NCBI RefSeq assembly: GCF_000716675.1
Contig: NZ_JNXT01000016.1
Span: forward strand, 70,287 to 134,286
DNA length: 64,000 bases
Origin: Streptomyces alboflavus
Lineage (GTDB): Bacteria > Actinomycetota > Actinomycetes > Streptomycetales > Streptomycetaceae
Reading direction: 5' to 3'
Part shown: piece by piece, positions 20,004 to 30,230 of the stretch
How positions within the stretch are numbered: the first letter of the stretch is position 1
Layout: each line of letters begins with the position of its first letter
Program-made: the position numbers and the translations under genes
Notes under the pieces: generated by a model
Databases searched by the model: none
Told to the model about the DNA's origin: nothing
Seen by the model: only the letters and a program-made list of their open reading frames with translations

Positions 20004-22175
20004 ATGGGGCGGGAGGGCCGACAGGGCGTGGCGAATGTTGAGCACAGGGGACCGGGGAATGCCTTGGGCGCGGGGGCATCCGGGACACCCGAGGGGCGAA
20101 TCGGAGCGGTCCGTGTCGCCCTCTGGCTGATCGCCGCCGTCCTCGCCGTCCGCCAGGCCGCCGTCGTCCTGCGCACCCCCAAGGGCGAGCGCCTGATCGA
20201 CTGGGAGACCTGGGTCGGGCCGAACGGCGTGCTGCACGTGAACGGCTCGCTGTACGACGCGGACAAGTTCACCGGCACCCCCTTCGCCGGACTCGTCCTC
20301 AAGCCGTTCGCCCGGGTCGCCGAGGACGCCCTCGGCTGGGCCTGGACCTTCGGCACCCTCGGCCTCGTCGTGGTCCTCGGCCTGGTCGCCGCCCGCGCGC
20401 TGCCGCAGCCGGTCTCGCGCCGCACCTCGCTGCTCGCGGCCCCCCTCGCGATCTCCCTGCTGATGCTGTCCCTGCCGGTGCGCAACACCCTGCACCTGGG
20501 CCAGACCAGCATCATCCCCGTCCTGCTCGTCCTCCTCGGCTGCTTCGCCGTGCGCGGGGAGCGGGCCAGCGGCATCCTGATCGGCCTCGCCGCGGCCCTG
20601 CAGCCCACCGTGCTCCTGTTCGCGCCGCTCCTGTGGTTCACCGGACGCAAGAAGGCCGCCGTGTCCACGGGCGCCACCTTCGCCGCCGCCACCGCCATTG
20701 CCTGGGCGGCCATGCCGCACGACTCGTGGACGTACTGGATCCACCACCTGGCGGGCGCCGGACTCGGCGCCAACCCGGACGCCAACGCCAACCAGTCGCT
20801 GCACGGAGCCCTGCTCCGCCTCGGCCTTCAGGGACCGCTCGAAATAGGGCTCTTCCTCGGCCTGGGCGCCGGCGTCGCCTTCCTCGGCCTGCGCCGGGCC
20901 GTGCGCTACGCCCGCGACGGGCAGCTGCTCCTCGCCGTCGCGCTCACCGGCTGCGTCGCCATCGCCGTGTCCCCGACCAGCTGGCAGCACCAGCTCCTGT
21001 GGCTGCTGCTCGCCGTCGTCGGCCGGGTCGGCAAGCGGGCATCGGACCGGTACGTGTGGCCGATCGCGGTCGTCCTCGTGATGACGCTGCCGTCGAAGAT
21101 GATGCTGCCGAACATGTCGGTCCTCGAGCCGCTGCGCGACAACGTCGTCCTGCTCGCCGCGCTCGCCTCCGCGCTGATCGTGCCGTTCCTGTCCCGCACG
21201 GCTCCCGAGTACCAGCGGCCGATCCCCACCTCGTACGCCGATCCCGTCCCGGCGCGCTGGAAGTGGGTGCCGCTGTTCCCGTTCTGGCGGCGCGTCCTGA
21301 CCCGCCCGAACCTGCTCCTGGAACTGCTCCTCATCCGCGTCGGCTACTCCGCGTATCAGCAGACCCGCCTCGCCGCGACCGGCGGCACCATCTCCGGCGG
21401 CCGGGAGCGGGCCGAGACGCACGGCGAACAGATCCACTCCATCGAGCAGTTCCTGCACATCGACATCGAGCACTGGTTCAACCAGCTGACGGCGCGCACG
21501 CCCTGGATGGAGAGCTTCTTCAACTTCTACTACACGTCGTTCCACTTCGTGGTGCCGCTGAGCGTCCTCGCGATCCTGTATCTGCGCCGCCCCGCCCAGT
21601 ACCGCTGGGCGCGCTCCGCGCTGGGCTTCGCGACGCTGCTCGCGCTCATCGGCTTCTGGGGCTACCCGCTCGCGCCGCCGCGGCTGATGGAGGACCTCAA
21701 CTTCATCGACACCATCCACGGCGTGCAGGACTTCTCGCAGCCGGACTACGGCACGCTGACGAAGCTCACCAACCAGTACGCGGCGATGCCCTCGCTGCAC
21801 TTCGGCTGGTCCCTGTGGTGCGGTCTGACCATCGCGATCCTCGCGCCCAAGTGGTGGATGAAGGCCCTCGGCCTGCTGCACCCGTTCTTCACGGTCTGCG
21901 CGATCGTGGGCACCGGCAACCACTGGATCCTCGACGCGGTGGGCGGCGCGGCCGTCGTCGGCGCCGGATTCGGGCTGACGTACCTGCTCCAGGGGCCGCG
22001 GGTGAAGCACGTGCTCAAGGTCGGGACGGGGCTGAAGCCGGCGATGGCGGGCCTCCCGGCGGAGCCGCCCGGCGCCCCGGACGCCCCGTCGGACAAGCCG
22101 AAGGACATCCTGAGCACCCCTGAGGACGGGCTCAGCACGCCGAAGGACGCGAAGGGCGACCGTACCCCGAGCTGA
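20004..22175 (+). CDS. Bifunctional glycosyltransferase 87 / PAP2 phosphatase fusion
   Basis: A 723-residue membrane protein in two parts. Residues about 35-400 resemble a GT87 polyprenol-phosphate-mannose-dependent mannosyltransferase (multi-helix, GT-C fold). Residues about 430-670 are a PAP2/Aur1-like phosphatase with AAMPSLHFGWSLWCG (PSxH) and GTGNHWILDAVGG (NHxxxD). The fusion is a known Streptomyces architecture, likely acting on envelope glycolipids or lipid-carrier phosphates. The start may be ATG 20004 (AAGGA upstream) or GTG 20028 (GGGAGG upstream). The 3' end overlaps the convergent gene by 44 bp. Confidence 0.85.
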   Translation: MGREGRQGVANVEHRGPGNALGAGASGTPEGRIGAVRVALWLIAAVLAVRQAAVVLRTPKGERLIDWETWVGPNGVLHVNGSLYDADKFTGTPFAGLVLKPFARVAEDALGWAWTFGTLGLVVVLGLVAARALPQPVSRRTSLLAAPLAISLLMLSLPVRNTLHLGQTSIIPVLLVLLGCFAVRGERASGILIGLAAALQPTVLLFAPLLWFTGRKKAAVSTGATFAAATAIAWAAMPHDSWTYWIHHLAGAGLGANPDANANQSLHGALLRLGLQGPLEIGLFLGLGAGVAFLGLRRAVRYARDGQLLLAVALTGCVAIAVSPTSWQHQLLWLLLAVVGRVGKRASDRYVWPIAVVLVMTLPSKMMLPNMSVLEPLRDNVVLLAALASALIVPFLSRTAPEYQRPIPTSYADPVPARWKWVPLFPFWRRVLTRPNLLLELLLIRVGYSAYQQTRLAATGGTISGGRERAETHGEQIHSIEQFLHIDIEHWFNQLTARTPWMESFFNFYYTSFHFVVPLSVLAILYLRRPAQYRWARSALGFATLLALIGFWGYPLAPPRLMEDLNFIDTIHGVQDFSQPDYGTLTKLTNQYAAMPSLHFGWSLWCGLTIAILAPKWWMKALGLLHPFFTVCAIVGTGNHWILDAVGGAAVVGAGFGLTYLLQGPRVKHVLKVGTGLKPAMAGLPAEPPGAPDAPSDKPKDILSTPEDGLSTPKDAKGDRTPS

Positions 22176-23769
22176 TCCGGTAGGTGCCGGGCGTCTGGAC
22201 CGTCAGCTCCGTGAACTCGCCGTTCGGCTTCAGGCACGCACCCGCGGCCCGGAGCCACGGCGAGTACACGATCCGCACGGTCACCGAGCCCCGCTCCGGC
22301 ACCCGCACCACCACGTCGGTGCTGGTGGACCGGACGACGGAGGCGGGCGCCGACGCCATCGGCACCGCGTTCCGCACCCGGAAGATCCGCCAGTGCTTGT
22401 CCTTCCACACCGGCTCCAGCCACTTCGGGCCGCTCCTGACCAGCGCGGCCTCGTCGAGCGCGGGCCCGTCGGGCCGACCGGACGGCAGCACGACGAAGCC
22501 GACCGCCCACTTGTCGAGCCAGGCGCGGTAGGTCGTGGCGGAGAACGAGCCGTCGTAGAAGAGGCGGCCGCGCTCGATGTCGAGCTGACGGTTCCAGCCG
22601 CGCGCCATGTTCACGTACGGCGCGAGCGCGGTGGCCTCGCGGTGGTTGCGGGCCGGTACCACCTCGACCCGGCCCCGGTCGGCGCCGAGCCGCTTCAGTT
22701 CCCGGACGACGGCCTGGGTGTCCGTCGCCCAGGCCGGGACGACGGTGGACACCTCCAGGTCGTCGGCCGTCTTCTGCGCGACCCACGCCGTCGACAGGAC
22801 CAGAGCCGTCACCAGGGCCATCCGCCGCATCACCGGAAGCGCCGGGGTCAGCAGGGCCGCGAGCAGCAGGGCGGGCGCGACGAGTTCGGCGAGGCGCTCG
22901 ACGTTCGTGCCGATCGGTGACGGGATGAGGTACGTCAGGACGGTCCCCACTGCGTACACCCCCGCCCCCCACCGCAGCACCCGCCACTCCCGTGGCCCCG
23001 CCACCACCAGGACGAGGCTGAAGAACACCGGCGGGAAGATCCGGTCCGCCCACATCAGGTGCTCGCCCTTGAAGGGGAAGAGCAGGGTCGTCACGCCGAC
23101 CACCACGACCGGCGGCGCGAGCAGCGCGGCGGCGCGCCCCCACTCCCGTACGAAGAAGTAGCCCGACCCCACGACGAGCAGGAACAGGCCCGCCACCGGG
23201 GAGGCCATGGTGGCGAGCGCCGAGCACACCACCGCGACCGTCAGGCGCTTCGCGCACAGGAGCGCGAGGACCGCGCCGAGCCCGAAGGCGAGGCCGAGGG
23301 CGAACGTGGTGCGACCGGACGCGACGTTGCACCACACGGCGAGGGAGGCGAGGACCGCGGGCCACAGCGGGCGGCGCACGCCCGCGCGCTCGATGAGCAC
23401 GGCGACCAGCCAGGCCCCCGCGACGCCGGAGAGGACCGTGACGGTCTTCACGCCGATCGCGGCCATCAAGTACGGCGATATCAGGCTGTAGTTGGCGGTG
23501 TGCATGCCGCCGTACCAGAACAGGCTGTACGCGGCGGAGCCGTGGTCGGAGGCGAATCTGGCCCAGGCCTGCTGTGCGGCGAGGTCGCCGCCGCCGGTGG
23601 CGAGGAAGGCCGCCCACAGCGCGTACAGGGGAAGGGTGGGGGCGGTGGCGAGTACCGGGACGCGGTGGCGGCGGTAGAAGGAACGGGCGGCCCGGCGGAA
23701 GGGATTCTTCCGTTCGGTGGGTGCGCTGCCGGTCGGGAGGATCGAGAGGTCGGCAGAGACCACGGTCAC
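22132..23769 (-). CDS. Polytopic membrane protein, possibly GT-C type
   Basis: A 545-residue protein with about ten transmembrane helices in residues 35-340 and a hydrophilic, beta-rich C-terminal domain of about 200 residues. Features include YGGMHTANYSLISPYL in the first external loop and FPFKGEHLMWADRIFPPV later. The layout resembles GT-C glycosyltransferases with a periplasmic tail, but I see no diagnostic catalytic motif. GTG 23769 (upstream GGAAACG) is preferred; TTG 23820 or GTG 23763 are possible. It is convergent with the GT87-PAP2 gene, overlapping it by 44 bp, suggesting a linked envelope function. Confidence 0.7.
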   Translation of the reverse strand: MTVVSADLSILPTGSAPTERKNPFRRAARSFYRRHRVPVLATAPTLPLYALWAAFLATGGGDLAAQQAWARFASDHGSAAYSLFWYGGMHTANYSLISPYLMAAIGVKTVTVLSGVAGAWLVAVLIERAGVRRPLWPAVLASLAVWCNVASGRTTFALGLAFGLGAVLALLCAKRLTVAVVCSALATMASPVAGLFLLVVGSGYFFVREWGRAAALLAPPVVVVGVTTLLFPFKGEHLMWADRIFPPVFFSLVLVVAGPREWRVLRWGAGVYAVGTVLTYLIPSPIGTNVERLAELVAPALLLAALLTPALPVMRRMALVTALVLSTAWVAQKTADDLEVSTVVPAWATDTQAVVRELKRLGADRGRVEVVPARNHREATALAPYVNMARGWNRQLDIERGRLFYDGSFSATTYRAWLDKWAVGFVVLPSGRPDGPALDEAALVRSGPKWLEPVWKDKHWRIFRVRNAVPMASAPASVVRSTSTDVVVRVPERGSVTVRIVYSPWLRAAGACLKPNGEFTELTVQTPGTYRISSGYGRPSRPSAC

Positions 23770-23962
23770 CGTTTCCGTTCGACGTCTGGGACGGGTGGAG
23801 GGCTCAGGTACACCTCCCAAGACGCTGTGTTCGACGAAAACGTTGGCGATGATTGCCGATCAAGTGAACTTTTGGCGGATTTCTTGGGTCCGTTTCCCTC
23901 GGTGGGAACCGGAGAGGCAGGGGCGGGGCGTAGGGGTGTGCCCCTGCCTCCCGTCCTCGGGG

Positions 23963-25207
23963 TCAGCGGGTGCTGACCTGGAGTTCCTTGACTCCGTTGA
24001 GCCAGGCCGAGCGCAGTCGGCGGGGGTCGCCGACCAGGCGGAGGGTGGGCATGGCCTCGGCGATCGCGTGGAAGATCAGGTTGATCTCCAGGACCGCGAG
24101 GGACTTGCCGAGGCAGAAGTGCGGGCCGCCGCCCCCGAAGCCGAGATGGGGGTTCGGGTCCCGGCTGATGTCGAACACGTCGGGGCGCTCGAAGACCTCG
24201 GGATCGTGATTGGCGGAGGAGTAGAAGATCCCGACCCGGTCGCCCTTCTTGATCCGGGCCCCGCCCACCTCGGTGTCCTGGGTGGCGGTGCGCTGGAACG
24301 ACACCACGGGCGTGCCCCACCGCACGATCTCCTCGGCGGTCGTCGCCGGGCGCTCGCGCTTGAACAGCTCCCACTGGTCGGGATGGGTGAGGAAGGCGTG
24401 CATGCCGTGCGTGATGGCGTTGCGGGTGGTCTCGTTGCCCGCGACGGCGAGCAGGATCACGAAGAACCCGAACTCGTCCGAGGACAGGTTCCCCTCGTCC
24501 TCCGCCGCGACCAGCTGGCTGACGATGTCCTTGGCCGGGCACTCCTTGCGGGCGGCGGCCAGGTTCATCGCGTACGACACGATCTCCATGGCGGCCTCGG
24601 CGCCGACCTCCTCGGTGATCGCGTACTCCGGATCGTCGTACGCCGCCATCTTGTTGGACCAGTCGAAGATCTTCGAGCGGTCCTCCTGCGGTACGCCGAT
24701 CAGCTCCGCGATGGCCTGCAGCGGCAGCTCGACCGCGACCTGGGTGACGAAGTCGAACGAGCCGTCGTCGGCGGCGTTCTCCAGGGCGGCTTCGACGATC
24801 CGGTGCGCGCGGCTGCGCAGGGCGTCCTCCAGGGAGCGGATGGCGCGCGGGGTGAAGCCGCGCTGCACGATCTGGCGCACCCGGGTGTGCTCGGGCGGGT
24901 CCATGTTGAGCATGATCAGCTTCTGGACCTCGATCTGGTCGCGGCTGATCGACTCGTTGAAGCGGATGACGGCGGTGTTGAGGTTCGAGGAGAACAACTC
25001 CGGGTGCGTGGACACGTACTTGACGTCGGCGTGCCGGGTCACGGCCCAGTACCCCGCGTCGCCGAAACCGGCGACGCCCGGCCGCTGGGCGATCCAGCGC
25101 ACCGGCTCCGACTGCCGAAGCCGCGCGAACTCCGGGAAGGGCACGCGGTCTTGCAGCACATCGGGATCGGTGAAGTCGAACCCGTCGGGCAGCGCGGGAC
25201 AGACCAT
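23963..25207 (-). CDS. cyp125: CYP125-type cytochrome P450 (steroid C26/C27 hydroxylase)
   Basis: A 414-residue P450. Visible motifs are the I-helix AGNETTRNAITHGMHAF, the K-helix EEIVRW and the heme loop GFGGGGPHFCLGKS with the ligand Cys at residue 365. Blocks such as LPDGFDFTDPDV, VQKLIMLNMDPPEHTR and the C-terminal LRSAWLNGVKELQV closely match mycobacterial CYP125, which oxidises the terminal side-chain methyl of cholest-4-en-3-one. It is divergent from fadA5, exactly as Rv3545c and Rv3546 are in M. tuberculosis. GGAG 6 nt upstream picks ATG 25207. A KstR-like site lies at 25261-25274. Confidence 0.88.
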   Translation of the reverse strand: MVCPALPDGFDFTDPDVLQDRVPFPEFARLRQSEPVRWIAQRPGVAGFGDAGYWAVTRHADVKYVSTHPELFSSNLNTAVIRFNESISRDQIEVQKLIMLNMDPPEHTRVRQIVQRGFTPRAIRSLEDALRSRAHRIVEAALENAADDGSFDFVTQVAVELPLQAIAELIGVPQEDRSKIFDWSNKMAAYDDPEYAITEEVGAEAAMEIVSYAMNLAAARKECPAKDIVSQLVAAEDEGNLSSDEFGFFVILLAVAGNETTRNAITHGMHAFLTHPDQWELFKRERPATTAEEIVRWGTPVVSFQRTATQDTEVGGARIKKGDRVGIFYSSANHDPEVFERPDVFDISRDPNPHLGFGGGGPHFCLGKSLAVLEINLIFHAIAEAMPTLRLVGDPRRLRSAWLNGVKELQVSTR

Positions 25208-25260
25208 CAGCAACTCCAGACGTTCATCTGACGGGGCATCAGGAGATGCGTCGCAACGTA

Positions 25261-25274
25261 GTAACGGGTTCTAC
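25261..25274 (-). promoter_or_regulatory. Candidate KstR operator for cyp125
   Basis: Leftward reading gives TAGAACCCGTTACT just upstream of cyp125 (54 bp from its ATG), which matches the KstR motif TnnAACnnGTTnnA except for the final base. Confidence 0.5.
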
Positions 25275-25374
25275 AAGTGGCAAGGCCCTTGACGCGTCGC
25301 TTTGGGCGCCGGTTGTGCGGGCGGTGCGTGCACGACCCTTGCGGCGGCGGGGTCGGGCTCAGCAGACTGGGGAG

Positions 25375-26620
<1,246 letters not shown>

Positions 26621-26636
26621 CCCGCGTGGGACGCCC

Positions 26637-26906
26637 CAGTCCCGCCCCTTCCCGAAACCGGGGCTGCGCCCCTGGACCCCGGGGGTGGGTGTCCCGTTGC
26701 CCTGGGCCGGGGGCACCCTCGAATCGGCGCTCCGCGCCTCGTCCTCAAACGCCGGACGGGCTGAAAATACTTCGCCGTGGCGGGCTGAGGGCTTCCGCCG
26801 GGCGAATGGGGCGAGCTGATGGTGCCGACTGCCTCTGTCGGTTCAAAGGTGGGGCGGGTGGGTGGGAGAAAGCCCGTCCGGCGCTTGAGGACGAGCGCGG
26901 AGCGCG
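26637..26906. repeat. Dispersed GC-rich palindromic repeat, copy 2
   Basis: The left half (CCCGAAACCGGGGCTGCGCC, then the TCGTCCTCAAACGCCGGACG block, ending near 26762) and the right half (AGCCCGTCCGGCGCTTGAGG, then ACGAGCGCGGAGCGCG, 26872-26906) flank about 110 bp of unique sequence. It lies between the convergent fadA5 and transglycosylase genes and abuts the terminator at 26905. Confidence 0.75.
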
Positions 26907-26946
26907 AAAGAGGGCGGCACCCCGCACGGGGTGCCGCCCTCTTTCG
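26905..26946. terminator. Strong hairpin terminator downstream of transglycosylase gene
   Basis: Perfect 19-bp arms, CGAAAGAGGGCGGCACCCC and its complement, around a GCAC tetraloop. It lies 40 bp past the leftward gene's stop and can also serve the convergent fadA5 transcript. Confidence 0.9.
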
Positions 26947-26985
26947 CGGCTCAAGTGGGAACTGGTCAAGGCCCAGGGGCCAGGC

Positions 26986-27405
26986 TCAGTACCAGCCGTT
27001 AGCCTGCCAGTGGCTCCACGCGCCGCACGGGCTGCCGTAGCGGTCCTTCATGTACGCGTGGCCCCACTTGATCTGGGTCTCGGGGTTGGTCTGCCAGTCG
27101 GCGCCCGCCGAGGCCATCTTCGAGCCGGGCAGGGCCTGGACCAGGCCGTACGCGCCGGAGGAGGCGTTCTTGGCGTTGACGTCCCAGCCGCTCTCGTGGG
27201 AGACGATGCGGTCGAAGCACTGGAACTGCGCGTCGTCCGCGATCATCCGCTGCGCCACGGCCTTGGCCGAGTCGGAGGTCGCAGCCGCCGGGGCGGCCTG
27301 GGCGGGGGCCGCAGCGAAGACCATGCCTGTGGCGGCGGCCGTGACGGCGCCGGCGGCGAGGGCCTTCTTCGGGGAGGCGATGCGGCGGAGGATGGAGACG
27401 GACAC
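26986..27405 (-). CDS. Secreted transglycosylase (SLT-type) protein
   Basis: A 139-residue exported protein with a signal peptide ending near APAQA (about residue 37). The C-terminal 75 residues are a compact lysozyme-like domain: CFDRIVSHESGWDVNAKNAS (catalytic Glu in SHESGW), SGAYGLVQALPGSKMA and the closing YGSPCGAWSHWQANGWY. It resembles Streptomyces secreted lytic transglycosylases that trim peptidoglycan during growth or spore formation. GTG 27405 with GGAAGG upstream is chosen over longer Arg-rich starts. Confidence 0.88.
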   Translation of the reverse strand: MSVSILRRIASPKKALAAGAVTAAATGMVFAAAPAQAAPAAATSDSAKAVAQRMIADDAQFQCFDRIVSHESGWDVNAKNASSGAYGLVQALPGSKMASAGADWQTNPETQIKWGHAYMKDRYGSPCGAWSHWQANGWY

Positions 27406-27751
27406 AGAGGAACCTTCCGTGGGGAACAGGGGCGGTCGCGGCACGCCGTGGTCACGCGGACCGTGGGGGGAATGCCTCGGCGCCGAGGCCCGGGTGGGCT
27501 CGTCGGCGCCGTGCGACTCATCCAGAGAAGCAGGGCTGTTACGCCGCCGCAATGACCCCTCTTACTAGTGGCACTCGCACCCGTGCCGGACGACCCTCGT
27601 GTGAGCTGGGTCTCAATCCGCAGGTCAGCGCGGAGATTGGCGCGTACGCGACAAAGGGAAGCGGCTACTGGCCCCGGTAGTAGAGGACCAAAGTCCTGTG
27701 GGCCGCCTCACCCGCCACCCACCCGTTTCATCACAGAACGCGCAAGGCCGT
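27406..27751. other. Intergenic leader region, no gene
   Basis: This 346-bp stretch lies upstream of the transglycosylase gene and downstream of the ECF S gene. A perfect palindrome GCCTCGGCGCCGAGGC lies at 27474-27489. Streptomyces cell-wall hydrolase genes often have c-di-AMP riboswitch leaders, but I could not recognise the required conserved blocks here. Confidence 0.4.
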
Positions 27752-28573
27752 TCACCGCTGCGAGGGCTCGAATGTGACCGGCGTCTCGAACGCGGCCCGC
27801 CTGGTCGCCCGGCGCAGCGCCTTCAGGACGGCCGGGCCGAGCGTGACGCTGAGGACGACCGTGACGACGGCCCGGGGCAGGTCCCAGCCGAGGGAGGTGG
27901 CCAGGCAGTACGCGACGAAGCGGGCGAGGTTCTCGCCGACCGGGTCGCCGGGGACGAAGGAGACGCCGGTGGCGAGGCCGCCGATATAGGGCCAGCCCTG
28001 GAGGTTCATCACGGTGCCGTACAGGACGGAGGAGACCGCTCCGTACGCCCCGAGCACGTACAGCTCACCCCGTCCGCGCAGAGTGTCGGGGCCCGGCAGC
28101 AGCCCCGCCCCCATGCACACCCACCCCATCGCCAGCATCTGGAACGGCATCCACGGCCCCACGCCACCCGTGAGCAGCGCCGACGCGAACATCGACACCG
28201 CCCCGAGCACGAAGCCGAACCCCGGCCCGAGGACCCGCCCGCTCAGCACCATCAGGAAGAACATCGGCTCGATCCCGGCCGTCCCCGCGCCCAGCGGCCG
28301 CAGCGCCGCCCCCGCCGCGGCGAGCACCCCGAGCATCGCGATGGCCTTCGCGTCCAGGCCGACGTCGGCGATCGTCGCCACGACCACGCCGAGGAGAAGG
28401 GGAAGGAGCGCCGCGAACAGCCACGGGGCGTCCTTCGCGTGTGCGCTGAGGCCCGAGTCCGACCCGGCGAGCAGTGGCCATCCGAAGGCGACGACGCCGA
28501 CGGCGCTCACCAGTGCCAGCGCGGCGATGGACCGGCGCCCCAGGCGGACGGGGCGCACCTGTCCGCTACTCAT
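27752..28573 (-). CDS. cbrT: ECF transporter S component (CbrT-like, probable cobamide)
   Basis: A 273-residue protein with about six transmembrane helices. Block-like features are GAGTAGIEPMFFLMVLSGRVLGPGFGFVLG, typical of ECF S components (small residues packing at the T interface), and WMPFQMLAMGWVCMGAGLLPG. It would bind the vitamin in the membrane. It is the last gene of the five-gene operon, overlapping the ATPase gene by 8 nt. The B12 riboswitch at the operon head implies a cobalamin or cobamide precursor as substrate, as proposed for CbrT from comparative genomics. Confidence 0.8.
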   Translation of the reverse strand: MSSGQVRPVRLGRRSIAALALVSAVGVVAFGWPLLAGSDSGLSAHAKDAPWLFAALLPLLLGVVVATIADVGLDAKAIAMLGVLAAAGAALRPLGAGTAGIEPMFFLMVLSGRVLGPGFGFVLGAVSMFASALLTGGVGPWMPFQMLAMGWVCMGAGLLPGPDTLRGRGELYVLGAYGAVSSVLYGTVMNLQGWPYIGGLATGVSFVPGDPVGENLARFVAYCLATSLGWDLPRAVVTVVLSVTLGPAVLKALRRATRRAAFETPVTFEPSQR

Positions 28574-30230
28574 CGGTCGCCTCCAGAGCCTCCAGAGCCG
28601 CCAGGGCCTCCCGTACCTGCGTCACCGTCAGCCACGGCTGCGGCGCGAGCACCTTCGTCACCTGGGGGGCGAACGACGGTGACGACACCACGACGTCCGC
28701 CGTCGGGCCGTCGGCCACCACCTCGCCGTCGGCGAGGATCACCACCCGGTGGGCCAGCTCGGCGGCCAGTTCCACGTCGTGGGTGGCCAGGACGATCGCG
28801 TGGCCGCGGCCCGCGAGGTCCCGCAGGATCGTGACCAGGCGGGCCTTGGCCGCGTAGTCCAGGCCGCGGGTCGGCTCGTCGAGCAGGAGCAGGGGCGGGC
28901 GCGCGGTCAGGACGATCGCGAGGGCGAGGGCGAGGCGCTGGCCCTCGGACAGGTCGCGGGGGTGCGTCTCGTCCGCGATGCCGGGGACGAGCTCGGCCAC
29001 CAGGGCCCGGCAGGTGCCCGGCGCCGCGTCCGCGTCGCGGTCGGCGGCGGCGCACTCGGCCGTGACCGTGTCCGCGTACAGGAGGTCGCGCGGCTCCTGC
29101 GGTACGAGGCCGACGTGCCGGATCAGTTCGCGCGGCGGCATCCGGTGCGGAGCGGCGCCGCCGACCCGCACGGTCCCGGAGGTCGGCGGCAGCAGGCCGA
29201 CCAGGGTGGACAGGAGGGTGGACTTGCCCGCGCCGTTGCGGCCCATCAGGGCGACGGTCTCGCCGGGGGAGACGGTGAGGTCGACCCGGCGCAGGGCCTC
29301 GACGCGGCCCCGGAGCACGGCGAGCCCGCCGACCCGGGCGGCGGGCTCCGCCTGTGCGGACGTCACCCCGTCGGGCCCCGCCCCCGAGTGCGCCGCCGCG
29401 GTCACCACCTCCGCCAGTCGCTCCCGCAGCGCCCCCGTCCGCCGCCGCGCGTCCCGCACCGTCAGCGGCAGCGGCGTCGCGCCCGCGAGGCGGCCCAGGC
29501 CCACCACCGGCGGGTACACCGGCGAGACGGCCATCACCTCGGCCGGGTCGCCGAGGAGCGGGGGCTCGCCGGGGGCGGCGAGGAGGAGGACCTGGTCGGC
29601 GTACTGCACGACGCGTTCCAGGCGGTGCTCGGCCATCAGGACGGTGGTGCCGAGGTCGTGGACGAGGCGTTGGAGGACGGCGAGGACCTCCTCGGCGGCG
29701 GCGGGGTCGAGGGCCGACGTCGGTTCGTCGAGGACGAGGACGCGGGGGTGCGGCGTGAGGACGGAGCCGATCGCGACGCGCTGCTGCTGGCCGCCGGAGA
29801 GGGTGGTGATGGGGCGGTCGCGCAGCTCGGCGAGGCCGAGGAGGTCCAGGGTCTCCTCGACGCGGCGGCGCATCACGTCCGGGGCGATGCCGAGGGACTC
29901 CATGCCGTACGCCAGCTCGTCCTCGACGGTGTCGGTGACGAAGTGGGCGAGCGGGTCCTGGCCCACCGTGCCGACCACGTCGGCCAGTTCGCGGGGCTTG
30001 TGGGTGCGGGTGTCGCGGCCCGCGACGGTCACGCGGCCGCGCAGGGTGCCGCCGGTGAAGTGCGGGACGAGGCCGCTGACCGTGCCCAGGAGAGTCGACT
30101 TGCCGACACCGGAGGGGCCGACGAGCAGCACCAGCTCGCCCTCGGGCACGTCCAGGTCGACGCCCTGGACGGTGGGCCCGGCGGCGCCCTCGTACCGTAC
30201 GGAGACGTCCTCGAACCGGATCATGGTCAT
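28566..30230 (-). CDS. ECF transporter ATPase, fused A1-A2 domains
   Basis: A 554-residue tandem ABC ATPase. First domain: Walker A GPSGVGKSTLL, signature LSGGQQQRVAIG and Walker B VLVLDEPTSALD. Second domain (from about residue 315): GRNGAGKSTLL, a modified signature LSEGQRLALALA and LLLLDEPTRGLD. The fusion replaces the usual separate EcfA and EcfA'. It powers the T/S pair. The ATG at 30230 overlaps the T gene's stop (ATGA), and its stop overlaps the S gene's start by 8 nt, so all are translationally coupled. Confidence 0.92.
   Translation of the reverse strand: MTMIRFEDVSVRYEGAAGPTVQGVDLDVPEGELVLLVGPSGVGKSTLLGTVSGLVPHFTGGTLRGRVTVAGRDTRTHKPRELADVVGTVGQDPLAHFVTDTVEDELAYGMESLGIAPDVMRRRVEETLDLLGLAELRDRPITTLSGGQQQRVAIGSVLTPHPRVLVLDEPTSALDPAAAEEVLAVLQRLVHDLGTTVLMAEHRLERVVQYADQVLLLAAPGEPPLLGDPAEVMAVSPVYPPVVGLGRLAGATPLPLTVRDARRRTGALRERLAEVVTAAAHSGAGPDGVTSAQAEPAARVGGLAVLRGRVEALRRVDLTVSPGETVALMGRNGAGKSTLLSTLVGLLPPTSGTVRVGGAAPHRMPPRELIRHVGLVPQEPRDLLYADTVTAECAAADRDADAAPGTCRALVAELVPGIADETHPRDLSEGQRLALALAIVLTARPPLLLLDEPTRGLDYAAKARLVTILRDLAGRGHAIVLATHDVELAAELAHRVVILADGEVVADGPTADVVVSSPSFAPQVTKVLAPQPWLTVTQVREALAALEALEATDE

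Noticed and set aside
27406..27751. Possible c-di-AMP riboswitch before the transglycosylase gene
   Set aside because: Gene type and leader length fit, but I could not match the conserved ydaO blocks; only a GC palindrome is visible.
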